This document shows positions 34,051 to 42,585 of a stretch of DNA of 64,000 nucleotides, in pieces. Position 1 is the stretch's first letter, and each line of letters begins with the position of its first letter. Where the stretch lies: the NCBI RefSeq assembly GCF_000739015.1, contig NZ_JPUG01000065.1, positions 54,069-118,068 on the forward strand. Reading direction: 5' to 3'. The translations under genes and the position numbers were made by a program. Source of the DNA: Microvirga sp. BSC39. GTDB lineage: Bacteria; Pseudomonadota; Alphaproteobacteria; Rhizobiales; Beijerinckiaceae. The notes under the pieces are model-generated. The model saw only the letters and a list, made by a program, of their open reading frames with translations, made no database searches and was not told the DNA's origin.

Positions 34051-36041
34051 CCGATCAGCTCCGGAATATCGAGAATCATCAGCACGCTGCCATTGCCGAG
34101 CAGGGTCGTCCCCATCACGCCGGGCATGCCCGCGAGAATACCGGTCATCGGCCGCATCAGAACGTCCATCCGCTCGGCAAATCCATCCACTGCCACCCCG
34201 ACTAGGTCGTCACCCGCTGCCATGACTATGACCTTCAGGCGTTGAGGGTCCTCCCCTGGAGGCTGTATTCCCAAGAGATCGGCAAGCCGCACCAGAGGAA
34301 GCGTCCTGTCACGCCAGACGAAAGCCTCCGCGTCTCGAATCGGAAGGACCCGCGAGGCCGGCACGAAGGCGGTCTCGAGGATTCCATCGAGGGGAATGCC
34401 GTAGAGTTCGCGACCCAGCCGGACCGCCATGACCTTCGTCATGACGATGGTCAACGGAAGGGACAGGCGGATCGTCGTGCCCTGACCGGGCCGGCTTCGC
34501 ACGCTGACCTGACCGCCCAGGCGCTCCACCGCGGAGCGTACCGCATCCATGCCGACCCCCCGGCCCGACAGGTCGGTCACCTCCGAGGCGGTCGAGAAGC
34601 CGGGGGCGAAGATCAGGTCGAGGGCGTCTGCATCGCTCATGCGGTCAAGGTCGTCCGCCAAGGCGATCCCGCGTTGGAGCGCCGCCTCCCGAATCGCCGC
34701 CGGATCAATGCCGCGTCCGTCGTCCTCGACTTCAACCCTGACGCGGTCGCCATCGCGATAGGCCCTGAGCACGATTCTCGTTCTCACCGGTTTTCCGGCC
34801 TCCAGACGGAGGGACTCCGGTTCGGCACCATGGCCGACCGCATTGCGCAGGATATGCAGCAGAGGCTCGAAGAGGCCTTCCACCACGGCCTTGTCGGCCT
34901 CGACCTCCTCCCCTTCCATGGAGAAGTCGATGGCTCTGTCCAGCTGACCTGCGAGGTCGCGTACCGCCCTGGGAAAGCGTCGGAAGATGTCCCGCATGGG
35001 CATCATGCGAACATCCATGACGGCCCCATGCAGTTCGGCCACGAGGCGTTCGATGGCCGCTTGGCTCGCAAGCAGGCCCTGCGAAATGCGCTTCCGGTCC
35101 AGCCCGTCGTCGAATTGTCCCGCCAGATGCGCCAGCGCGTTCTTGGCGATGACCATTTCACCGACGAGGTCCGCCAACCGGTCGATTCGCGAGGCATCGA
35201 CGCGAAGCATCCGTGCGCCCGCTCCACCGGCGGCTCCCATCGCGACGCCGGCGGCTCCGCTGGCGAGCACCATGCCGGAGGCCGGTTCCTGGGCAGTCCG
35301 AGCGATCTCGCGAAGGGTCACCTGATCCGGCACAAACCGGAAGATGGCCTTGACCCTGTCCAGTTCGGCGCCGGAGATCGCTTCAATCCTCAAGTTACAG
35401 GAGAAGGGATCGATCTCAGCCGCAGGCGGCCACGGGTCCCGGGGCGAGAGGCGGACGGCCATCAGATCAGGAACCGAGCGCAGGAGCGCCATCGGGTCGT
35501 CGCCGGCAAAAAAGCAATCGGCGCGCGGCGTGTACCGGATCGCCACCAGAGGACGATCCTGCGCCCTCAGGGCTGCCCAATCCGGGCCCTGAGCCATCAG
35601 TTCCTCGATCCAGCCGAGATCGGCCTGGGGAACCGCATCTGCGGCTTGAGCAGGATCCTCATCGAGCTGGGAGCGCAGTGCCCGTGCCAGACGGTAGCCT
35701 TCCTCCGCAGCATCCGGCGGCAGATCTCCTGTCTGCTCGATCCCGGCAACCCACCGCTCGGCCTGACCGATGCAGGCGAGCAGGCTGTCGATCACATGGC
35801 TGTCGATGCCGGCCCGCTTCTCCCTGAGAGCGCCCAGCAGGTCCTCGGCGGCATGCAGGGCAATCCCCATCGGGGCGAAATCGAAGAGGCCGACCGATCC
35901 CTTCAGGGTGTGGACGGCGCGAAAGGCGCTGTCCATGGGCGCTGCTGCCTGCGGGTTGCGCTCCAGGGCCAGGAGGTCGTCCGTCGCCTGCTGGATCAGC
36001 TCGTGGGCCTCGACGATGAAATGCTGGAGTAGGTCATCCAT
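34047..36041 (-). CDS. cheA: Chemotaxis histidine kinase CheA
   Basis: 664 residues. N-terminal HPt with His44 in FRAVHTLKGSVGLF; a poorly conserved middle; the dimerisation domain (ASRIDRLADLVGEMVIAKN); HATPase with LLHILRNAVGHGAE, DDGRGIDP, GFSTASEVTDLSGRGVGMDAV and GQGTTIRLSLPL; and a C-terminal CheW-like coupling domain. ATG 36041 is chosen because it begins MDDLLQHF, where HPt homology starts; it overlaps cheR by 8 bases. It phosphorylates the receiver at 33.3-33.7 kb and CheB, driven by the soluble MCP through the triple-CheW adaptor. Confidence 0.94.
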   Translation of the reverse strand: MDDLLQHFIVEAHELIQQATDDLLALERNPQAAAPMDSAFRAVHTLKGSVGLFDFAPMGIALHAAEDLLGALREKRAGIDSHVIDSLLACIGQAERWVAGIEQTGDLPPDAAEEGYRLARALRSQLDEDPAQAADAVPQADLGWIEELMAQGPDWAALRAQDRPLVAIRYTPRADCFFAGDDPMALLRSVPDLMAVRLSPRDPWPPAAEIDPFSCNLRIEAISGAELDRVKAIFRFVPDQVTLREIARTAQEPASGMVLASGAAGVAMGAAGGAGARMLRVDASRIDRLADLVGEMVIAKNALAHLAGQFDDGLDRKRISQGLLASQAAIERLVAELHGAVMDVRMMPMRDIFRRFPRAVRDLAGQLDRAIDFSMEGEEVEADKAVVEGLFEPLLHILRNAVGHGAEPESLRLEAGKPVRTRIVLRAYRDGDRVRVEVEDDGRGIDPAAIREAALQRGIALADDLDRMSDADALDLIFAPGFSTASEVTDLSGRGVGMDAVRSAVERLGGQVSVRSRPGQGTTIRLSLPLTIVMTKVMAVRLGRELYGIPLDGILETAFVPASRVLPIRDAEAFVWRDRTLPLVRLADLLGIQPPGEDPQRLKVIVMAAGDDLVGVAVDGFAERMDVLMRPMTGILAGMPGVMGTTLLGNGSVLMILDIPELIG

Positions 36042-36891
36042 CGCGGTCGCTCCCGGGCCGTTGATAGACGATCGCATCCTCGAAGCGGCGAAGGTCGAAA
36101 CGCTTCGAGATCCGGGTCATCGACTCGGTATGGCCGAGACAGATGTAGCCTCCCGGGTGCAGGGATTTGTAGAGATTGTCGACGGCCAGAAGGCGTGAGG
36201 AATCGTCGAAGTAGATGAGAACGTTGCGGCAGAAGATGACGTCGAACTGTCCCTGCGCCGCTACGGAAGCAGGATCGACAAGATTGGCCGATGTGAACTT
36301 CACCGATTCACGCAGATCCTGGATCAGCCTGCGCTGATCCTTGTGAGACAGTTCGAAATAGCGCTCGACCACGTCGGAGGGCAACCGCGAAAGGGCGCGT
36401 TCGCCGTAGGCTCCCGCCTGAGCGTCCAGCAGAACCTGCGTGTCGATATCCGAGCCGACGATCTCGATATGATAGGCATCGACCAGCGGCCAGTTCTCGA
36501 GCAGCCAGATGGCGACGGAATAGGGCTCCTCCCCCGTCGAGCAGGGCACGGACCAGATCCGCACGAGATCGCCGGGCTTCCTGCCCTGCACGATTCCGGG
36601 CAAGAGCGAGCGGCTCAGGCAGCGGAGCTGATGCTCCTCACGGTAGAAGTAGGTCTCGTTCACCGTGAAGACGTTGATCAACTGCTCGACTTCGCGGCGG
36701 TCGGCCTCGACATGAGCGAAATAGGCATTGAAGGTGAGCATTCCCGTCGCAGCCATACGGTCGGCGATGCGCCTTTCGATGTAGTAGCGCTTGGTTTCAC
36801 CGAAGATCATACCGGTGCGGCTGTGGAGAAACGCGCCGAGGCGCCGGATCTCGTCGGCCGTGAGCGCCTGGGCCTTGCGTGGCCTGCTCAT
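36034..36891 (-). CDS. cheR: Chemoreceptor methyltransferase CheR
   Basis: 285 residues. N-terminal helical domain (LGAFLHSRTGMIFGETKRYYIERRI) and SAM-binding domain with VRIWSVPCSTGEEPYSVAIWL and FDVIFCRNVLIYFDD. Methylates glutamates of the MCP signalling helices. ATG 36891 overlaps the cheB stop by 4 bases; the extra upstream frame lies inside cheB. No C-terminal TPR or pentapeptide-binding extension is seen. Confidence 0.94.
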   Translation of the reverse strand: MSRPRKAQALTADEIRRLGAFLHSRTGMIFGETKRYYIERRIADRMAATGMLTFNAYFAHVEADRREVEQLINVFTVNETYFYREEHQLRCLSRSLLPGIVQGRKPGDLVRIWSVPCSTGEEPYSVAIWLLENWPLVDAYHIEIVGSDIDTQVLLDAQAGAYGERALSRLPSDVVERYFELSHKDQRRLIQDLRESVKFTSANLVDPASVAAQGQFDVIFCRNVLIYFDDSSRLLAVDNLYKSLHPGGYICLGHTESMTRISKRFDLRRFEDAIVYQRPGSDRDG

Positions 36892-37988
36892 GAGCGCTCC
36901 ACCATATCCATGATCCGGTTGGCTATCTGCTCCAGGGGCGCGATGAGCTCCGCGCCGCCCCGGCGAACCAATTCGCCGGGCATGCCCCACACGACGGCGC
37001 TCTCTTCGGCTTCCGCAATGGTGTGGCCACCCTGCCCATGGAGCCGTGTCATTGCCTCGGCTCCATCGCTGCCCATGCCGGTCATCAGCACCCCAAGCAG
37101 GCGCTCGGGGGCGAAATGCTGCATGGCGCTGTCCACCAGCCGATCAACGCTCGGATGCCAGCGGTGCTCGGGCAGCGAGGGAGCGGCCAGCACCACAGGA
37201 CCGTCAGGCCGAACGCTGACGATGACGTCGGCATCGCCCTTGCCGATATAGACGTTGCCGGGGGCAAGCGGCATCGCCAGGGCTGCTTCCGTCACGTTGA
37301 GAGCACACAGCTTGTCGAGCCGGCGGGCCAAGGGACCAGTAAACGTGCCCGGCATGTGCTGCGCCACGACAACCGGCCACGGAAAGTTGGCCGGCAGCCG
37401 CGACAGCACCGTATCGAGCGCCGGAGGACCTCCTGTGGAGACGCCGATCAGCACGAGACCATGGGCTGGCGCAGCCTTGATCCGTCGCTTCGGCGGCGAG
37501 GCCGGCGCACGAGGTCGCGGCGCCTGAGCAGAGGGTGCCTGTCCCAAGCCGCTGCGCAGCCGCACCCGCTCGGCCAGTCTCAGGCTGCTGGGCAGACGGG
37601 CTCGCGACGCGGCGCGCACCGTCTCGACGAGCCGGGGGGCGAGCGTTTCCATCTCCAGCGAAATGGCCCGATCAGGTTTCGTGATGAAGTCGACGGCTCC
37701 AAGCTCGAAGGCCTCGAGAGTGACGCGCGCGCCTGCTTCCGTCAGGGAGGAGATCATCACCACCGGGCACGGGCGCTCCAGCATGATCCTGTCGAGGCAG
37801 GCAAGACCATCCATCTCGGGCATGTGCACATCGAGGGTGATCACGTGCGGCTTGAAGGCCCGCAGCTGCTCCAGAGCCTCGACACCGTTGCGGGCGAAGG
37901 CGATCTCGAAATCGCCCTCGGCGGTGAACACGCCGCCAAGCAGACGTCGCATCAGGGGAGAATCGTCGACGATGAGCAGCCGGATCAC
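36888..37988 (-). CDS. cheB: Chemoreceptor methylesterase/deamidase CheB
   Basis: 366 residues. Receiver domain with VDDSPLMRR and Asp53 in LDVHMPEMDG, a proline-rich linker at about 155-175, and the catalytic domain with the triad in GVSTGGPPAL (Ser), VVAQHMPGTF (His) and LMTGMGSDGAEAM (Asp). Activated by CheA phosphorylation; opposes CheR. Start overlaps the CheW stop by 4 bases. Confidence 0.94.
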   Translation of the reverse strand: MIRLLIVDDSPLMRRLLGGVFTAEGDFEIAFARNGVEALEQLRAFKPHVITLDVHMPEMDGLACLDRIMLERPCPVVMISSLTEAGARVTLEAFELGAVDFITKPDRAISLEMETLAPRLVETVRAASRARLPSSLRLAERVRLRSGLGQAPSAQAPRPRAPASPPKRRIKAAPAHGLVLIGVSTGGPPALDTVLSRLPANFPWPVVVAQHMPGTFTGPLARRLDKLCALNVTEAALAMPLAPGNVYIGKGDADVIVSVRPDGPVVLAAPSLPEHRWHPSVDRLVDSAMQHFAPERLLGVLMTGMGSDGAEAMTRLHGQGGHTIAEAEESAVVWGMPGELVRRGGAELIAPLEQIANRIMDMVERS

Positions 37989-39430
37989 GAAGCGGGTCGC
38001 TCCGGGTCGCTCTCGCCCATGGCGGCGAGCAGATCCTTCTCCGCTCTGTCCAGCAGCTCGCGCGGATCGAGCAGGAGGATCATCCTTCCCTCGACCTCGA
38101 TATTGGCTATGCGGTCGATGACCTGACTCCCGTCCGCAGCCAGATCGGGCGTCGGGCGAAGCTGATTTTGGGGAATGTTCAGAACCTCCGACACGGTGTC
38201 GACCACGAAGCCGGCCTGCATCTGATCGATCCTGACGACGACGATACGCTCCCGTCGCCGTTCTCCTTGTCCGTCCAATTTGAAGCGCCGCCGCTGGTCG
38301 ATCACGGGAACGACGCGGCCCCGCAGGTTCATGACACCCTCGATGAAAGCAGGAGCTTTGGGCAGCCGTGTCAGCGTGTCGGGCACACGCACCACTTCAT
38401 CGACAGACCCGATGGGCAGCCCGTATTCCTCGCCGCCGAGCTGGAACACGATGAACTGCTCGTCGCCCGTTGAAGGGCCATCCACTGTGGCCATGTCGTG
38501 GTTCTTCCCCGTTTGCGACGTGATCTGCTCCATCAGCGCCTGGTCTCTGAACAGGTGGTCTGTCGACAGCACCGAGACCAGCCGCCGGCCGCCTTCGAGA
38601 CGGCAGATGCCCTGGATCTGAGCCTCCGCATCCCCCCGTGTCAGGATGGCCGGCACAGGGTCGATGGCGCTGCTGGGAAGGCGAAGGATTTCCTTCATGC
38701 CGTCGATGGCAAGCCCCACGAACCCATTGCCGATCCGTGCCACCACCACGCGGGACCGGTCACCGCCCTGCCCGCCGACCCGGAGCCCGAGAAGCGCACG
38801 CAGGGATACCAGCGGCAGCAGTTGCCCGCGCAGGGATGTCACGCCCAGCATGACGGAATCCGTCTGCGGGACGACGGCGACCCCGTCCGGCAGGGCCACC
38901 ACCTCGCGAACGGAAGTGAGAGGCAGGGCGAAATCCTGCCCCGCCACGACAAAGCACACCAGGGCAACCTGGCTCTGCTCCGCAGCCGTTCGATCCTGCC
39001 CGTCGGTCACGGCCTGGACCTGCCGGTGCTGAACCCGGCGGATGGAGCGGCCGAAGTCCTTGGCCAGCAGCGCATCCAGATCGATCGTCTGCGCAGGCGC
39101 GCCCGTGCCGCCATCGGCGCCCGTCTCCCCGAGCGAGGCCACTCGGTCGATCATGAGACCGACCGGGGCGCCGCGGTCGATCACCACAACACGTGCATTC
39201 GACGAGGGGCCAGCCTCCCCTCCGAGCAGTCGATGCAGCGACACCACGGGCATCACCGCACCACGCAGATTGGCCACTCCGAGCAGGCTTGATGGCCCGA
39301 GGGGTACGAGGGTCACAGTCGGGGGACGGATCACCTCGGCCACATCGGATGCCGGGAGGGCGAAGCGCTCGTCGCCGACCTGCACCGTCAGGAACGACTG
39401 GGCGACAGCCCCAGAGGCCGCCTCTGCCAT
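37985..39430 (-). CDS. Adaptor with three tandem CheW domains
   Basis: 481 residues made of three CheW folds: residues about 10-140 (FLTVQVGDERFALPASDVAEVI, VANLRGAVMPVVSL), 155-300 (CFVVAGQDFALPLTSVREVV, VTSLRGQLLPLVSL) and 325-465 (FIVFQLGGEEYGLPIGSVDEVV, VMNLRGRVVPVID). The third is closest to canonical CheW. ATG 39430 is preferred because homology starts about ten residues after it. Most CheW proteins have one domain of about 160 residues, so three in a row is uncommon and could build a multivalent link between CheA and the double-tipped MCP encoded 4 bp upstream. Confidence 0.9.
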   Translation of the reverse strand: MAEAASGAVAQSFLTVQVGDERFALPASDVAEVIRPPTVTLVPLGPSSLLGVANLRGAVMPVVSLHRLLGGEAGPSSNARVVVIDRGAPVGLMIDRVASLGETGADGGTGAPAQTIDLDALLAKDFGRSIRRVQHRQVQAVTDGQDRTAAEQSQVALVCFVVAGQDFALPLTSVREVVALPDGVAVVPQTDSVMLGVTSLRGQLLPLVSLRALLGLRVGGQGGDRSRVVVARIGNGFVGLAIDGMKEILRLPSSAIDPVPAILTRGDAEAQIQGICRLEGGRRLVSVLSTDHLFRDQALMEQITSQTGKNHDMATVDGPSTGDEQFIVFQLGGEEYGLPIGSVDEVVRVPDTLTRLPKAPAFIEGVMNLRGRVVPVIDQRRRFKLDGQGERRRERIVVVRIDQMQAGFVVDTVSEVLNIPQNQLRPTPDLAADGSQVIDRIANIEVEGRMILLLDPRELLDRAEKDLLAAMGESDPERPAS

Positions 39431-39434
39431 GGCT

Positions 39435-41381
39435 TTAAGACTCCGCCATCTGGAGTTCTTCGGCCAGGGAGGCGATCTCTTCGATCGCAGCAGCCAGATC
39501 CTCGGCTCCTCGCGCCTGCTGGCGCGCTGCGGTGGCGGCCTGCGCGGCGGCACTGCCGGCCTGCTCGGCCACGGCGGCAACCTGCTGGGTGCCGAGCCGG
39601 ACCTCGCGCACCGCCGTCAGAATCGTCTCGGAGCCTGACAGGATGGCGGTGCTTCCCTGGCGGATGGCCTGCACACCGGCCTCCGCCGCGCCCAGCCGCT
39701 CCGCCGTCAGAGCATTCTTGGCAACCTCGGCTTCGGCAATGGCAGCGTTCTGCTCCAGGTCGCGCCTGACGATGGTGATCTGATCGCGGATCTGGCGAAC
39801 CACATCCTTGATCCGGTCGGCATTCTCGGATGCGTCCCGCGCCAGATTGCGGATGTCGCTGGAGACGATCGCGAAGCCGCGCCCGGCCTCGCCGGTCCGG
39901 GCGGCCTCAATGGAGCCGCTCACGGCCAGCATGGTGGTCTGAACGGCCACGAGAGCGATGCCATCAACGATCTTTTCGATGCGGCGACTGGACTCGTCCA
40001 AGCCGCTCATTAGGCCGATCACGGCCTGCGTCTCCCGCAGGCCCTCCTCGACGCCCGAGGCCAGCCGCTCGGTGGCGGTGCGATTGTCCTGGAGATCAGC
40101 TGCAAGTGCCTCAATCCGCTTAATGGCGGTGCTCGCCGCATCCTGCGATGCGGCAGTCGCGCGCTCGATCTGCTCCATCGCCACGTTGGCCTGCTGCGTG
40201 GCCGCAGCCTGCATCTGGGCTCCCCGACTGATCTGATCGACGGCCGTCATGATCTCGCCGGATGCCCCGGAGAGTTCCTGGATGGCCGCAGACAGCTCCT
40301 CGGCCGCGGAGCCGACCTGCTCGGCGCTGGCAGCCCCGGCCGCACCCTCCTGAAGATCGTCCGCAAGAGCAGCCAATGCCTGCGCGGTCTGCTGGCTTTG
40401 ATCGAGCGATGCGCTCTGCTGCTGGACGGCCCGCTGAGCCTCGGCGGCGGCCGCGGCCTGCTCCTCGGCGGCACTCGCCACCTGCTCGGCCCCGCGCTGC
40501 GCCTCGCGGATGGCCGCTTCAGCCTCGACGGCTGCCACAAGGATGGCTTGGCTCCCCTCGGCCAGGAGGGACACATCGGTTCGGATCTTGTCCAGGGCCG
40601 ACACCACGGTCCGGCCGATCTTGGCCTCGCCCGATGCGGTCTCTGCCGACGCACGGATCCGCTCGGCCACAGACCGGACCTCGTTGACGATGCCCTCCGC
40701 CAGGGCCTGGACATCCTGTGCGCTTTTCTCCGACGTGCCGGCGAGGGCTCGGACTTCATCGGCCACGACCGCAAAGCCGCGCCCGCTCTCTCCGGCCCGG
40801 GCCGCCTCGATAGCCGCATTCAGCGCAAGAAGATTGGTCTGGTCGGAAATGTCCCCGACCACGCGGGTGATCTCACCGATCTCGGCCGCCTGCTGCTCAA
40901 GGAGCGAAACGATTTCGACCATCCCCCGCTGGCGCGACGCGTTGGCCTCCACGGCGGTCACGGATGTGCCGATCTGGGCTCCTGTTTCGATCAAAAGACT
41001 CTGAAGGCCGGCCGTTTTGGTGCGCGTCGCCTCGGCGTGAGCGCGCGCCTCGGAAAACGAGGCACTCAGGCTCACGATGGCTGAAAGCGACTGCTGAGAG
41101 GCGCCGGCAGCCTCCTCGGCTCCGCTGGCGATCTGCTCCATGGAGCGTCGGAGCTCCTCGGCGGCCGATGAAGCCTCAGCCACGCCGCTCGCGAGCTCCT
41201 CTGTCGCAGCACCGATACGCTCCGCCGCCTTCTGTTGCCGGGCCCTGACACGCTCCAGGGTCCGCCGTTGAGACGCGGCTCCCCGTGAAGGTGAAGGCAT
41301 GATGCTGGAATTGGCGGCTTCATCGCCGGCCGGACGTGAATTGCCCTTGCCCGCAAGTTCGGACGTCTTGACCAATGCCAT
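39435..41381 (-). CDS. Soluble chemoreceptor with duplicated signalling domain
   Basis: 648 residues, almost wholly Ala/Glu/Gln-rich coiled coil, with no membrane helix and no recognisable sensor domain. There are two MCP hairpin tips: [20 protein letters not shown] at residues 178-197 (canonical) and [20 protein letters not shown] at 478-497 (divergent). They are exactly 300 residues apart, and flanking stretches also align at that offset without gaps ([10 protein letters not shown] at 61 with [10 protein letters not shown] at 361), so the protein is an internal duplication. ATG 41381 has AAGGAAC upstream; GTG 41405 is an alternative. It probably senses through a partner or cytoplasmic state and signals to the adjacent CheW/CheA proteins. 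Confidence 0.9.
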   Translation of the reverse strand: MALVKTSELAGKGNSRPAGDEAANSSIMPSPSRGAASQRRTLERVRARQQKAAERIGAATEELASGVAEASSAAEELRRSMEQIASGAEEAAGASQQSLSAIVSLSASFSEARAHAEATRTKTAGLQSLLIETGAQIGTSVTAVEANASRQRGMVEIVSLLEQQAAEIGEITRVVGDISDQTNLLALNAAIEAARAGESGRGFAVVADEVRALAGTSEKSAQDVQALAEGIVNEVRSVAERIRASAETASGEAKIGRTVVSALDKIRTDVSLLAEGSQAILVAAVEAEAAIREAQRGAEQVASAAEEQAAAAAEAQRAVQQQSASLDQSQQTAQALAALADDLQEGAAGAASAEQVGSAAEELSAAIQELSGASGEIMTAVDQISRGAQMQAAATQQANVAMEQIERATAASQDAASTAIKRIEALAADLQDNRTATERLASGVEEGLRETQAVIGLMSGLDESSRRIEKIVDGIALVAVQTTMLAVSGSIEAARTGEAGRGFAIVSSDIRNLARDASENADRIKDVVRQIRDQITIVRRDLEQNAAIAEAEVAKNALTAERLGAAEAGVQAIRQGSTAILSGSETILTAVREVRLGTQQVAAVAEQAGSAAAQAATAARQQARGAEDLAAAIEEIASLAEELQMAES

Positions 41382-41874
41382 TGGGGTTCCTTGAAGCTTT
41401 GACACGGTACCCTAACACCGCTTCAGCTCGAAAGCCGGGTTCCCAGCTTCGTCGAAGGATATAGAGAGGAGCTAGACTCTTATAGGTCTAGCCGCCACCT
41501 GAGCAAGGCATGCAGGGCTCAATTGCGAGGAGTGGAAGGGCCGCTTTGGGTCAAAGCGGAATCTGGACGATGTTTCCCCGAAGTCAGCTTCGCTCGCGGA
41601 AGCGGGATTTTCCTCTGAGTTGATGTAGGTGGGCACACGGTTGCTGAAGGCTATCAGCAGTGGCTGAAGTTGCTCTGGCGCCGGGATAGAGAGTTGGGTG
41701 CAGGATATCACTCGGCGCTCTTCGGGGTGTAGGTGCCTTCCTGACAGGTTGAGGTCGGCTCACGACTTTTGGCATCACCCCACACGTGGTCCTGGCTCGC
41801 AAGTTATCGGAGTGGATCGTTCGCGAGCAATATCGGCTGACCATGCTGCGTCGTGTGCCGCGCGGGCTCCATCC
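41382..41874. other. Noncoding gap upstream of the Che operon
   Basis: Apart from the inverted repeat at 41471-41492, I see no conserved frame, RNA or element here. Short open frames on both strands lack ribosome sites and family similarity. Confidence 0.5.
41471..41492. promoter_or_regulatory. Inverted repeat GCTAGAC-N8-GTCTAGC
   Basis: Seven-base perfect arms with an 8-base AT-rich spacer, 90 bp upstream of the MCP start, the first gene of the chemosensory operon. A plausible operator for that operon; no family can be assigned. Confidence 0.4.
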
Positions 41875-42240
41875 TCATGCGGTTTTAAGGTCGCTCTCCC
41901 GGGCATCGGTCGAGACACTCGGTGTTCGATCCGCCTGCTCCCCCCAGAGCTCCCGGCCCGAATAGCCGACGGCGTGGAGCTATTGCGGCTGCTAGCCTGC
42001 ACATATGCGTTCGCGCCCGAAACACGTGGGCGCCCTGCCCCATCGCAACGACGCCCGACTTGCGGCAAGCGTAGAGCGGCAGGCAGGTGTGAGCGTGGAG
42101 ATGCAAATTGCGGATGCGGATCCGGTCACCAACGGCAAAGCGCGCCGGCTGCTCGAGCGCGCCCGGCCGAACTGCCACGCCAGCTCCTCCTGGGAGACGA
42201 GACCTGTCGCAACGACCCGCATCTCGACGCCCCAGTATTA
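41875..42240 (-). pseudogene. Decayed nitrile hydratase beta-subunit gene (C-terminal part)
   Basis: Reading leftwards, three frames hold consecutive pieces of a nitrile hydratase beta subunit: GLVSQEELAWQ (helix before the barrel); then PARFAVGDRIRIRN followed by HTCLPLYACRKSGVV and GAHVF (the typical VGDRVR..N.....HTRLPRY..G..G.V pattern); then GYSGRELWGEQAD with a terminal DARESDLKTA and stop. At least two frameshifts separate them, and the N-terminal half and the alpha subunit are absent. The intact family is part of the Co/Fe enzyme that hydrates nitriles to amides. Non-functional relic next to the hydantoinase island. Confidence 0.7.
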
Positions 42241-42585
42241 GCCCGACAATCGGAGCATAGGTCCATAAGGCGCCACCAACGAATTTCGCGGTTCAGGATG
42301 AACGTGATCCTTCACCTGCTGAAGCGGACCAGCGTGAATCTGCAGGACTAAGAAACGATTGTGGTGAGCACAGCGGCCAATGTTGCTAGTAACTTTGTTC
42401 AACCAATTCTCAGCTGACAGAAATCTACGGAGACGCCTCCGATACAGCTTGGTTGACTGCAGCTTTAGATGAAGTACGGATTCCGTGAGGAATTGCCCCC
42501 TTGCTGAGCTTCAATCCATCTGCCTAAATTGCTCCCGGGGTACAATTTGAACGAATTTGCAGTTTCAAGCTTCTCGGGAGCGACC

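Noticed and set aside
34242..36032. 596-codon open frame on the + strand
   Set aside because: Antisense to cheA; the translation has no family features while the minus strand encodes complete CheA.
41698..42351. 217-codon + strand frame in the gap before the hydantoinase
   Set aside because: Cys/Arg-rich translation with no family; the opposite strand carries ordered nitrile hydratase motifs, so a relic explains the region better.
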